Shown here one piece after another: positions 53,568 through 64,000 of a stretch of DNA of 64,000 nt. The notes below the pieces were generated by a model. The model saw only the letters and a list, made by a program, of their open reading frames with translations. It was not told the origin of the DNA and made no database searches. This DNA comes from Bryoerythrophyllum caledonicum (lineage: Eukaryota; Streptophyta; Bryopsida; Pottiales; Pottiaceae), in contig OZ020516.1 of the NCBI GenBank assembly GCA_963971425.1, positions 12,698,593 to 12,762,592 on the forward strand. Direction: 5' to 3'. Numbering within the stretch: the stretch's first letter is position 1; each line of letters starts with the position of its first letter. A program made the translations under genes and the position numbers.

Positions 53568-53569
53568 TA
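53568..53569. repeat. Shared TA target site between two Tc1-like elements
   Basis: The right end CACCCTATTG of the decayed element and the left end CAATAGGGTG of the intact element meet at a single TA, creating a palindrome that extends about 65 bp each way. The same TA appears at 56351-56352 after the intact element. Confidence 0.9.
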
Positions 53570-54135
53570 CAATAGGGTGACATTCAAATTGGCCGTTTAG
53601 TAGTTCCGGGGATAGTGTCCTACACTGCTGCCAACTTTGACACCCTCCCCAAAGCTGAGAAATTGTTATTTTACCATGAAAATTTGGGGACAGCATCATC
53701 TTTATGTTGAAGACATGCATACCAAATTTCAAGTCCAGGAGACTTATACAAAAAAACTTATGCAAGATCTACCAACATGGGATAGCTGTGAGAAAAGTGT
53801 CACAGCTGCCAACTTTGACACCCTCCCAAGAATTGAGGAAATTTTTTTTGCCCATGAAATTTTTGGAGCAAAAATATTTTTATGTTTTTTGCATGTGTGG
53901 AAAATTTCAAGTCCAAAAGACCCATACAAAAAATAATATTCCAAATCTACCAACATGTGTAGTTTTGAGAAACAAAGGGGAAAACCATTTTACTACTTCC
54001 AACTTTGACGCCCTCCTTAGGATTGAGTTTTTGTTGATACATAATGAATTTTTTGGCACAAGATCATCTCTACGCTGGTAACATGTGAGATAAATTTCAA
54101 AGCCAAAAGATGTACACAAAAAAGTTATTCCATAT

Positions 54136-55146
54136 CTACCAACCTGTATGTCCTCCATTAGCGTCAATCATTGCTAGTAACCTAGAGGGCATAGAATGAC
54201 ATAGTTGAAGGAGCTTTGTACCATTGACTAACTTCCACTCTCTTTCAAGAACTACCTTCAACACATCTAAGCTTCTAGGGCATTGTTTGCCATGTTGCAC
54301 AACATCTTTTAACATCCTCCAAACGTTCTCGATTGGATAGAGATCGGGAGAGTTTGCAGGCCAGTTGAGCTTTTCGAGAAGGTGGCTTTGTCTCCATTCT
54401 TCACATATTTTGCTCCTATGGACGGGTGCCCCATCTTCCATAAGCACTCCTTGTGGAATTTGACCCATGAAATTAACCAATTTGGCATCATAAACCACTT
54501 CTATAAAATCCTTAGGAGAACGTTGACCTTTAGGCATAAAGACAAGTTCTGACTTTTGACCTCCGGTAAATGCGCCCCAAATCATTAAAGAATTCCTTCC
54601 ACTATTAAAAGTAGGAGCTAGACAACTTGATGAATAACGCTCGTATGCACTTCTCCAAACATGAATTTGCCGAGAATTTTTTCCAATTTCAAAAGTAGAT
54701 TCATCTGTCCAAACAACACGCTCCCACTCTTTTGCACTCCATCCACGGTACTTCTGAGCAAAAGCTAATCGTTGAGACATGTGACGAGGTGTCAAAAAAT
54801 GTATTTTGACTGCAATTCGACTAAAAATGCCATTTTTATGTAAGACCCTTTGAATAGTACGTCTACACACTTGAGTGGGACATGCATTGGTAATCTCTGA
54901 GAGTGAAGAGCAACGATGAATTTTTGAGTAATGCACAATACTACGAACATCTCTATCACTAAGCTTTTTAGCGTGACTTCTACTGCAAGGTTTGCGCTTG
55001 TAGGTTCCATCTTCTCTAAATGTTTTTACTAACCTTGTAACTGTTCTAATAGGAACTCCAATAGTAGCTGCAATTTGAACTCCTGTAAATCCTCCCTCAC
55101 TCAAACCTATGATGCGAGCACGAATTTCATCTGAAATTGCCATCAT
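54136..55146 (-). CDS. Tc1/mariner transposase, DD34E type
   Basis: 336 codons, a full-length size for Tc1 transposases. The N-terminus has paired-type helix-turn-helix DNA-binding sequence (MAISDEIRARIIGLSEGG, then GVPIRTVTRLVKTFRED, and a second helix set around TQVCRRTIQRVLHKNGI). The catalytic triad is complete: Asp in VVWTDESTF, Asp in LMEDGAPVHRS, Glu in SPDLYPIENVWRMLKD, with 34 residues between the second Asp and the Glu. It cuts and pastes at TA sites. The stop codon sits just inside the left terminal repeat. Two adjacent ATGs at 55146 and 55143 are equivalent starts. Plant mariner-like transposases are generally DD39D, so this spacing is unusual. No disabling lesion is visible. Confidence 0.93.
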   Translation of the reverse strand: MMAISDEIRARIIGLSEGGFTGVQIAATIGVPIRTVTRLVKTFREDGTYKRKPCSRSHAKKLSDRDVRSIVHYSKIHRCSSLSEITNACPTQVCRRTIQRVLHKNGIFSRIAVKIHFLTPRHMSQRLAFAQKYRGWSAKEWERVVWTDESTFEIGKNSRQIHVWRSAYERYSSSCLAPTFNSGRNSLMIWGAFTGGQKSELVFMPKGQRSPKDFIEVVYDAKLVNFMGQIPQGVLMEDGAPVHRSKICEEWRQSHLLEKLNWPANSPDLYPIENVWRMLKDVVQHGKQCPRSLDVLKVVLEREWKLVNGTKLLQLCHSMPSRLLAMIDANGGHTGW

Positions 55147-55189
55147 AAACTTATAGAGTGCGTGATGCTAGCTATAGCAGTAGAGTAGG

Positions 55190-55345
55190 GGTTAGAGCAG
55201 AGCAAGGGGGAGAGAATGGGGCCAAGGGGCTAGAGCAGAGCAAAGGGGGTTGCAGGATTGACACGTGACAATTGGCAGAGGAAGGAGAACAGGGCTGGAG
55301 CAGAGCAAGGGGGAGAGAAGGGAGCCAAGGCGCTGGAGCAGAGAG
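55190..55345. repeat. Short G-rich direct repeats upstream of the transposase gene
   Basis: GAGCAGAGCAAGGGGGAGAG appears at about 55192-55213 and again near 55296-55316, with further GCTAGAGCAGAG/GCTGGAGCAGAG units between. This may be the transposase promoter or leader. The ORFs across it are repeats of Leu/Ser/Pro and not credible. Confidence 0.6.
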
Positions 55346-56589
55346 GAGAGAGAAGGTTCGCCAAAACACAAGCCCATATGCATACATGAAAAATCGTTTT
55401 GCTCTTAATCACTCATCATGTATGCCCAATGTGAATCAACACTCATGCATTCCACAATACGACACTCTCTGTTTTGAGGATTGTCTCAACATTCAGTCTA
55501 TCACAAATCACACACACCATTCCCTTTACATAGTGTTCAATAGATATTTAGAAGAAAAAATTTGTCATGTGTCTAATGCACACTTTATGGCCAAGTGGAT
55601 TCTTCTGCATGGAACACCTCTTTACTTCTTCATTTAGATGTTATTGATCTTTTTGAGAAGCATTTATGTTTGGTGGCTTACTCACATGATTGAGTTCAAT
55701 GAAAAAGCATGAGGTGTCAAAGATATTTTGACATTTTCAATATGACCTTCAAATTGTTTATCATAGTTACACATGTTGATAGATATAGAATAACTTTTTT
55801 TATGTATGTCTTTTGGCTTTGAAATTTATCCCACATGTTACCAGCGTAGGGATGATCTTGTGCCAAAAAATTTCATTATGTATCAACAAAAACTCAATCC
55901 TAAGGAGGGCGTCAAAGTTGGAAGTAGTAAAATGGTTTTCCCCTTTGTTTCTCAAAACTACACATGTTGGTAGATTTGGAATATTATTTTTTGTATGGGT
56001 CTTTTGGACTTGAAATTTTCCACACATGCAAAAAACATAAAAATGTTTTTGCTCCAAAAATTTCATGGGCAAAAAAAATTTCCTCAATTCTTGGGAGGGT
56101 GCCAAAGTTGGCAGCTATGACACTTTTCTCACAGCTATCCCATGTTGGTAGATCTTGCATAAGTTTTTTTGTATAAGTCTCCTGGACTTGAAATTTGGTA
56201 TGCATGTTTTCAACATAAAGATGATGCTGTCCCCAAATTTTCATGGTAAAATAACAATTTCTCAGCTTTGGAGAGGGTGTCAAAGTTGGTAGCAGTGTAG
56301 GACACTATCCCTGGAACTACTAAACGGCCAATTTGAATGTCACCCTATTGTACAAGAACTGTAGAGTTTGGATTGAATTTAAGGAAAATCTGTTGTTCTG
56401 AAGTTGCATGCAAAGTTTGAGCTTGAAGGAGTTTGTATCCAATTGATAAAAGTCATTAGGCATGGTCACATAGTGTGGACAAATGCATTGAAATACCGTA
56501 TTAGCCCTTCAACGTCTACAAGGCCGTGGGAGGGTCTCTTAAATACACAATGTCCCTAGTAACTTGCCGGTCCCGTTTGGCATTAAAGG

Positions 56590-57800
56590 ATTAAAGGGTT
56601 AAAACTTAGAGATAGTGTCTATCAAAATTGATTCAGATTTGTTGAGTCTCTTGTTCAACATGAATATGAAGAAATCTACTAAAAATATAAATGAAGCAAG
56701 CACATGCTTATTGTACCAAAATCAAGTACCAGATGTGGTTGTCAAAAATGAAGTGTTGTCTAAATTTTGTTGTTGAAGGTAAGCACTTTGGTCAACTTTA
56801 AAACCTTTGCTACAAACCTCTCTTGAAAGTAGATTTTTCATACAAACATGTAACGTCACTCTATTTGAGATTGTTAAAAAAAGAGGTGCCCCCCGGATGG
56901 GTTCATTATGAAGTTCTTCTCACGATAAAATAGCCTGCCGAGGGAGACTCACAAAACCTCAGAGCCATTTTTCCCACACAAGCAGAAATATAGATACTTG
57001 TCGGATGGGTGCTAGAACAGGAGAGGCCCACATAAGAGGGACTCAAGGGAGGTGAGGCATTTGAGTCCTATTTGGGCTGGGTTTCCGCCCATGCCATCCT
57101 CATCGGATCCTTCACCTTTTCTGAAGCCCTCTCATGCGGGCATATCCAATACAAAACCTTCCATAGTATAAAACTTTTACTACAAGATAAGTCAAAATTT
57201 GCTCATCTATTTGGGGCGAGTAGTTCAAAACAAGTGTCATTTCTTCATGAAAATTAGAATGATTTATTCCTTTCTCATTTGATTTTTCTTAGCTTTTAAA
57301 AGCAGCATGAACCATTGTTTTAATGTTTGCATTTACAATCTAGATAAAAATGATTTTAAATATATCAAAATGTAGTTTAGTGATGTTTAATTCTCTTGTC
57401 ATTGCTTGTTTTTATTAAATACTTTCCTTCTTCAATACCTCTAAAAATTAGCACTGTACAATGAATCAATAATATTACATTGTAATGGTATAAAATACAT
57501 AACTTTAGTAATGCAAAAGTTCAACTCCAAGTGAAGACAAAATTTGTTGATCCTTAAAACGCGTGAAAGAGTATTTTTTTTCTTCCATTCAAACTCTATA
57601 ATCTTTCAAATTGTAATGTCCCACAAGTTTTGGTTGAACAATATCATGACAAAACCAAGTATTAATAAGAATTTAGAGAGCCTTGACTGGTGGATTGTAG
57701 AAGTGGCATCGGGAAAGCCTTTCTTTGACATATTGAAGTGCTCAACATGGTTGGGGGCTTCACTTGGAGAAATTGAAGTACCTAGATCTCTACCTACGCA
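56590..57800 (-). repeat. Inverted relative of the 35.6-kb and 43.4-kb TTAA-type elements
   Basis: TTAAAGGGTTAAAACTT lies at 56596-56612, and the reverse complement of 57440-57560 (ATTTTATACCATTACAATGT, AACTTTTGCATTACT, CTTCACTTGGAGTTGAA) corresponds to 43800-43920. The family is long, non-coding and diverged. Boundaries are uncertain. Confidence 0.45.
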
Positions 57801-57809
57801 TTGTTGGAG

Positions 57810-59500
57810 GAGCTAGAGGAGAAAAAATAAATTTACCATAATCTTGCACATCTAATTCAATTGGAATAGGAACCAATGGAGGAGAGATATAAAGTTTCTG
57901 CTTGCCACCACAACTTTTGAGCTACCATGATCACTATATCTTCCAATAACAAACAAACTTCTTTCAAAGGGGCTACAATGCAAGGGCTCAGATGTTGTTT
58001 CTAGATTTGGTGTGAGTACCTCTAATGTTGGTTTGGATGCTACCAATGTTGTAGCATCCAAACCAACATTGGTTGAGAGGGCTCGAGATCGATCGGTAGA
58101 GCCTCTCAAATCCATGTTAGAACCTTTAATACATCCAGGACAAGCAGGTTTGTAAACTTACAATGCTAGCTAAAAAGAAAGTGTTGCACTAACTTCTGAG
58201 CCACTCTCAAGAGGATTAAGACGATAAGTCAGAGGTTGAAACTTCACGGAAGTGTGGAATATTAGTATCATTAGTAAATGAGATAAAAAAAAGAATTGCA
58301 TTTGCTGAATTTTACTTTTGATGCACACATTGACCATATTGTCTCAGTGAAGAATCATGAGACCAACTTTCAAGTTTGTTTGAAAAGAGGATGTGAAAGG
58401 TATAGAAGAGCTTTAGAGACTCAATGTTTATGACCCAGATTAGTAGGTTGGTAATTTGACCAATCAAATATATTTTGCATACTACTAACGACCATGGAAC
58501 GCGGGAGTGGTGGGAAGTGTCATTTTTCAAATGCAAAAGCAATACGGAAGTTTGAACTAGTATATCTTGCACATGAGAATGGTCACGAAATAGGTGGTGA
58601 GGGACCTAGGCTTGCCTCACTTTAATAGCATATCATATAAGAGCTAGTGGCCAGTCAACACATGGTCGTTGTTTGTAAGCTAGCGCAAGCAGGATGAAAT
58701 AATGAAACTATACCACCTTGATGGTAAGTACCTTGAGATGTTTAATTGTTGGCATGTAACATTTGTGGCATTTGACGCTTGCTATGGTACATTGATAAGT
58801 TGGTGGGGGTTAAAGTAGGTGAATGGGAGAGATCACATTACTCCAACGTCAAACATGATTTGAAAAAGCTGCATTATGCATGGATTTTGTAAGGTAGGTC
58901 TGATAACCCAAACCGCTCAAATGATGAGTGAAGGTCCATAGCTTTGGTGAGTGCGGCAAGTGCAGTGCATAGGTTGCACCCAATGAGCACTGAGAACCTG
59001 ACACAACGAAAGTTGACAAAGAACATTTAGGATTTGACTCATCATGTATAGAATCTCCATGAAGAATGTTATAAGGCCATCATTCGGGTGTGCAAGGACT
59101 ACGAAGATGATTGTGTCTTTTATAGCAATGCAAAGGAAGAGGAATAAATGAAGTTTGCAGCTAAAAAAACAAATGTGGATGTACGACCGGAGTACCCACA
59201 TATAACCAAAATTCAGGTGAGACTTCTCAACAAAATTCCAAACAAAGATCACTTATGGATGGCAGAAGCTTGTGCCACTAAGCACGTGAGAGATGATGGA
59301 CATAGACTCCACTAGGAGTACGGGAATCATTTCTAAACTCTATGAATACATGTTTTTTAATACATGTACGAAGGTAATTTTTTGCGGGGTTCAGCACAAG
59401 CTTTGTGTTTAGAAAGCTTTTGTGTGCTTCTACGCATGCAATATAGATAACTTCAGCACAAAAGAAAATGTAGAATTTGCAAGACATGAAGCACCTCATC
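57810..59500. other. Degraded, possibly transposon-derived DNA
   Basis: Several broken frames on both strands, for example 57852-58115 (-), 58312-58572 (-) and 58917-59252 (-), with no recognisable domain. A strong hairpin at 58024-58070 is listed separately. No intact gene. Confidence 0.35.
58024..58070. repeat. Perfect hairpin, 20-bp arms and 7-base loop
   Basis: AATGTTGGTTTGGATGCTAC at 58024-58043 is the exact inverse of GTAGCATCCAAACCAACATT at 58051-58070, separated by CAATGTT. It could be a small cruciform, a terminator-like hairpin or part of a small-RNA precursor. Pairing does not continue outward. Confidence 0.9.
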
Positions 59501-59524
59501 TATCATATCATCAAATTTCATTGA

Positions 59525-59876
59525 GGTAAACCTCCCCATAACCAACAAAAACCCATAGCCAACGCCTATAAAATTGGGGTATATCCAACCCTCTTCCATC
59601 CCATTACCACCAACTCAGCTCCAAATGGAGGTTTGCTATTAGTCAACACCCTTACTTTTGGTCGTTGGTTATGAGGGTACCTACTGCTGGCCACCCACTA
59701 AACATGGCTGCACAGTTTGAAAATTCATAACTAATTCAATTTTCATTGAAAAAATATGAAATCACGTGGGTTGGAATTGCAATTCTATTGGCTATCACTG
59801 AAAAATAATAGTATAATTATCTCCTCTCTCCCATATATGCACATTCCTCAACTTGTCGGTTTTAAGGGTGCTTACC
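59525..59876 (+). repeat. MITE-like element, 350-bp GGTAAGCC family, near-complete copy
   Basis: It starts GGTAAACCTCCCC and ends GGGTGCTTACC. Over 90 percent similar by eye to 42595-42945, so these two copies are the youngest in the window. Non-coding. Confidence 0.88.
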
Positions 59877-60262
59877 TTACATCAACATTGCTGCAGGGAT
59901 GATGGATCATGTTGGGTGCTGGGAGTGGCATGTGCAGGTTCTGAAGTCAATTCGGATGGCACATACCACTTTCTTCTAATATGATGTAGAGATGGTCATT
60001 TTGTACTCTTTGTGTGCAGTTATGCGAACCATGTACAGTACTCACAAAAGACAGAAGACTCCTCCACAACTTCAACAATTTCAATCTTCATCAGGAAGAC
60101 TCAACAAGGGTCACGGATTGATGTGTTGCATCCATCAGTTGAGAGCACAATTCTCATGAACATATCATACATTACTTTCTCAAGGAAAACATCCCTGACA
60201 AATGTAAATTTATAATCTACAAAATTGGGTCAAGAAGTTACACGAAGCAGCAGCAGCAGCAG

Positions 60263-63200
60263 CTACGTTCTTTTCTTTTTGGGAGTTTTCTCCTCTTTAG
60301 AAATCACAGCTGCCTTGCCCTTCTTCTTATGTTCCTCTTCAGAACGCCTTTTCTTTTTAGGGAGTGGCACAGCGTCGGCTCCTTTTTCTTCTTCGTCTTC
60401 TTCGTCGTGCTTGGAATCAACTGTTTTATCATCAATTGATAAGCTCTTGCTGGGCAGTTGGTCCTCCTGAGCCTGTTGTGCATCGTCACTAAACCTCCAC
60501 CCGACGAAGTGATCGGTTTTCTCAGGGAAAAGAGAGGACGGTAAAGTTTGGTAGAATGCCAATGGCACAGCCTTCAGTCTCTTTGACACCTGAATAGAAA
60601 AATACAATGTGAGAAATACAAAATGACGCAAAGATACCGTGAGTTTCGACTTCTTTTCTCACTCAAGAGGAAAAAGGCGGCTAAGATTCATGGTACAACA
60701 TGACTTCTCCTTCCTTCTCAAAAACGGCTAGAACTATTTCTACCTAGATAGCACCTAGCTCCTCCACTGATCTAATAGCTATTAAAAGTGAGGGAAAGTA
60801 GTCTTATGAATCAAAAGAGGGATATTTTATCGAAACTTTGAGTGCCTTTACAGATGACTCAAAGGAGGTCGATAGAGATGGCAAAAAATCAACGATAGAG
60901 ATCTCATTGACATCCACATGGAAAACACAAACTGAATTGGAACAAAAAAGGAGTCTTACTTCTTCGGTAAAAATAGAAGTGTAGGATCCGGAGCTGAAGT
61001 CTGCTATATTTACTTCCGTTGTCTTTGCTCTCACAGTTAAATCGGTTTCCAACGACACTACAAACCTGTAAAAAAGATATGCAATCAAATTCTCTCTGAA
61101 AATTCAGCAGGAAACTAATTATGCTTACAACAACTAGCAGGGAAGTAAGCTTGAGGACACTGGAAAGTGAACGAATATGAAAGAAAAGTACTACCACCAC
61201 ATGCGGAGAGTACCATGTAGTTTACCTGGAAATCGCTGGACAATAATGGTTCCTCAGTGTCTCAATCTCCCACAACGAACTTCCTGTCGATGAAACGTCA
61301 ACTTTGTCAATTCTTTAGAAAAAGTACATGATAGCTGTAAAAGCTTGTGTAAGAAACCTCTGGTGATGAATTGAATTGTGCACTTACCCAGGGCATTGCA
61401 CTTGGCGGTGTCTTTCTCAAACTCCAGAAACGGATCAGCGCCACGCTTTGCCTCGGAATCTGAAGTGGTAGTAGAGCTCGCATCCTACAAAACCAAAATA
61501 CCCTCTTCATGAATTTCGTATGACCAAACGAACAGATTCATATCAATTACTAGAAATGGAAGAAATAACATAGGTCAGAACTTCTCAGGAAACCCTTTCA
61601 CATTTCTCAAAACTTCAAGGACAATAATGTTATTTGTAATGTTACCCAAAGCTTCATTAAGATACCTCCACTAGAGAACACTCTTCCATTACTCTAAATA
61701 GTGATTCACACACACTATACCACAGGCGGATACTCTTACTCACCCGATGCACAAGATGATTGATTAACGGATGTCGCCGCAAAAGATTGTGGATCAAAGC
61801 TATTACTATAAGAGCGCCAGAAGGTGGAGCAGATAACGCCAGTCGCCCAAGCTTCTTTGCAAACGCAGCCGCCAAATAAGCTGGAATCATATTTGACTTC
61901 AAACAAGTATCTGTCAACTGCAAGAACCAAGGCAAGCAAGTCAACAACTACATGATAAAAAGGTGATCTGGTTAAAAAAAGAAAACATGAGAAAGGCTGC
62001 ATCTAGGGAAGCCTAAAATAAGTGTGAAATAGGAAAAGAAACATGAGCAGACCTCAAAGAAACGTGCACGATGCTTGGCGACGAATATGGACGGCTCCAA
62101 CAGGGCATACAGTTTGTTGTAAAAATCAGGGTACTCTAAACCATGAAGCGTCATGAGAATGAAGAGACCATTGAGAGCCATCACGCTTATCAGGCCACCT
62201 TGGTTATATGAATTCGTCAAAAAATCACTGAAAACAACCAAACGACGTGTAAGAAAGGGACCACACAGTTTAAAAGAACAAAGAAAAGAGGGGAGAGAGA
62301 GACACTGCAATAAAGAGACTTTTCAACTGCCTCAAAGCACGTACAATAGAAACTAGTAGAGAATAATAAAGACCAACGGATCCAACAATGAACACAAAAA
62401 ATGTGCAGGTTACCTCAGAAGAACTGGGTTCGAAAGAACAGGAATGACACGTTTGTGAAGCTGAGCCAAAACCTGCACAAGTACGACAAGCATTGTCAAT
62501 TGACAAATGGCGGGAAAAATTAGGCGAATTTCTTATCCAGAATGTAACCACAAACGACGCCAGACTTAAATCTAAAGTATCCACGTACAAAACGGGGCAT
62601 GTAAGAGCATAAGGAAAGCGAAAAGTTGAATGTCAACTCCTAAGAGTATAACAAAATCACCAGGTAGGATTTCTGGAACAAATGAAGAAGCTCCCACCTT
62701 TTTGTAGATATCAAATGGCAAAGGAAGCCGCAAAAAGGCGAGCCAAGCCTTGTTCATACGATGACGTTGCTTCTTCGCATCTTTACAGGGCTGAGCAACA
62801 ATCGATTTCCAAGGATTAAAAAGAGTTATCAGACGAAAATAGAACAAAAAGGCAAAATAGCTCATTTGTCTTGATGTAAAGCTCACCTCAGAAGTTTCAC
62901 CAGATTCTTTCTCTCCATCCATCATGGTACCATCTTCTGAAGCATCTGAGAAGGAATTGTGATAGGTCAGATTAAAGATAAACTACATGAGGATGCAAGG
63001 TTATGAAGCTTGACATTAAAAGATCAGAAATGCATTATAAACATCAGATTTCCATGAAAACCCACCTGGGGTTGAACTCCAAAGCTCAGAGAGATCCTCT
63101 TGAGATAATGGCGGTAAATTTATCATAACGTCATACATATTGCGCACCATACTGAGATAGATCCAAAGTAGGCATCATCAGGACCAAAAGATAGACAAAC

Positions 63201-63921
63201 AAATGTCTTCAAATATTATAAAAAAATACTAACACAGCCGACGATGAACACAGCGAGTGTTGTACCTTGTGAAATTGCGACTACTATCATCTTCGTCGTC
63301 ACTAGACATGGTTTCATTCCCTGAACAAATCAGAACAAAAGTAGAGTGTCAGATTCGAACAAGCTCAGCACTTGAGCAATTTCGTTGCTGTTAATAATAA
63401 GGTTGATGATAATATCACATCAAGCCTTCACCTGTAATTTTCTTCGAAAGTCTCTTCTCAGCTATCTTCTCCACGTTAGAATAGGTGTAGTAACTGCATA
63501 AACAGAGCACTGTTCGTTACATCAACCCTGACATGCGTCAACAGCTGAAATAACATCCTTATACAAATTAATCCTGACAAAATACCACCGTAAACTAATC
63601 ATCGAGACTAGCTTCGTAAGCTCACCAGACGTCTAAGTACTTAAAATAATGTGATGTGATAACCGAAAGAAGATCACTGTTGAGGCCTTTCGAACATACC
63701 TGCAAGAACATTGCCATCAACCCTTTCAAAACACAATCAACCAAATTTGAAGGCTTTGGAGGCTTGCCAGGTTTCAATCATTTGAAGCTTGTTGGATTCT
63801 ACAGAGAATATTTAAAGCATGTACTCACAAGTGTGGAGCACAAACTCATATAAAGCCGATTGCTGAAACCACCCTGCACTTCGCTTCGCACCAACTCCAT
63901 GATTGCGTGCAAAGCGGCTGT
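60263..63921 (-). CDS. NOC4: NOC4 nucleolar complex protein, 5' partial (14 exons in window)
   Basis: Phase-consistent exons, high to low: 63921-63829, 63699-63626, 63493-63432, 63320-63266, 63151-63066, 62945-62887, 62790-62698, 62472-62414, 62227-62053, 61917-61744, 61484-61388, 61283-61226, 61065-60960, 60589-60263. They total 1518 bases, 505 residues plus TAG. The CBF/Mak21-type NOC4 core is clear: MNKAWLAFLRLPLPFDIYKK, QLHKRVIPVLSNPVLL, GGLISVMALNGLFILMTLHG, LEYPDFYNKLYALLEPSIF, IPAYLAAAFAKKLGRLALSA, IHNLLRRHPLINHLVHR and SSLWEIETLRNHYCPAIS. An acidic insert lies in the middle, and the C-terminus is Lys-rich with two KKKR-type nuclear signals. NOC4 with NOP14 acts in 40S subunit maturation and export. 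The N-terminal exon or exons (roughly 60-80 residues by comparison) are beyond 64000; no in-frame ATG precedes the first exon here. Coding GC is low compared with TMK and mTERF. Confidence 0.94.
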
Positions 63922-64000
63922 CTGCCAATTGACCCCAATTAACCGAACCGATTAGAACACCACACTCTGCACAACAAATCTCTACCAGAATGCCGAGAAA

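Larger units (their letters stand above)
53570..56350 (-). mobile_element. Tc1-like transposon with about 570-bp terminal inverted repeats
   Basis: The element is 2781 bp, flanked by TA (53568-53569 and 56351-56352), with ends CAATAGGGTGACATTCAAAT. The terminal inverted repeats run about 53570-54143 and 55778-56350 and are nearly identical (a few percent differences by eye). Each repeat is itself built of three to four diverged units of about 170 bp sharing CCAACTTTGACACCCTCC, CATGAAATTTTTGG, AAATTTCAAGTCCA and TCTACCAACATG. It encodes one complete transposase. The intact frame and similar ends suggest it was active relatively recently. Confidence 0.92.

Noticed and set aside
55172-55412. Overlapping Leu/Pro/Ser frames upstream of the Tc1-like transposase
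   Set aside because: They read the G-rich direct repeats in different frames; none is conserved.
60225-60470. 81-codon plus-strand frame rich in Ser/Phe
   Set aside because: Antisense of the Lys/Glu-rich C-terminal exon of NOC4.

Overview
The window reads as nuclear DNA of a land plant. It holds three clearly conserved plant genes and one conserved eukaryotic gene, all with GT-AG introns: a two-LRR-block transmembrane receptor kinase of the TMK type (4718-7736, +), an organellar mTERF protein (8752 to about 10364, -), a SCARECROW-LIKE 32-type GRAS regulator (37421-39928, -), and the 3' part of NOC4, a ribosome-biogenesis factor (60263-63921, -, 5' end beyond the window). The species cannot be named from the sequence. 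The kinase-like ORF at 20962-21489 recalls proteins I associate with bryophytes or other early-diverging plants, but that is a weak hint.

Layout. 1-3840 is AT-rich repeat debris: copies of a roughly 350-bp inverted-repeat element, a TTAA-flanked small element and a SINE with a 43-A tail. 3841-10380 is a GC-rich gene island with TMK and mTERF facing each other tail to tail. 10380-10970 is a degenerate TTTAGGG-containing repeat. 12100-33945 is a stack of nested transposons. The outermost layer is a hAT-family element with only its right end (33945) recognised. Into it a Ty3 LTR retrotransposon inserted (13645-33678, minus strand, 5-bp duplication TAGGC). Into that retrotransposon's integrase zinc finger a second hAT element inserted (20288-26145, CAGGG...CCCTG ends, 8-bp duplication GGTTCGGC/GGTTTGGC). 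Inside it lies a further hAT-like end (21493) followed by about 2 kb of GC-rich short tandem repeats. 33950-34560 repeats the terminal units of a Tc1-like element, and 34781-35254 is a TA-flanked MITE.

36500-60260 holds the GRAS gene and otherwise mostly AT-rich repeats. The exception is a Tc1-like transposon (53570-56350) with a complete DD34E transposase and roughly 570-bp terminal repeats, abutting a decayed relative (about 51600-53567) across a single shared TA. 60263-64000 is the NOC4 gene with 14 exons visible.

The host genes have no evident shared pathway: hormone or cell-surface signalling (TMK), organelle gene expression (mTERF), transcriptional regulation (GRAS) and 40S ribosome assembly (NOC4). 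The least ordinary content is the transposon stack, in particular the hAT element holding a kinase-like fragment beside a truncated transposase, and the DD34E Tc1-like element in a plant.
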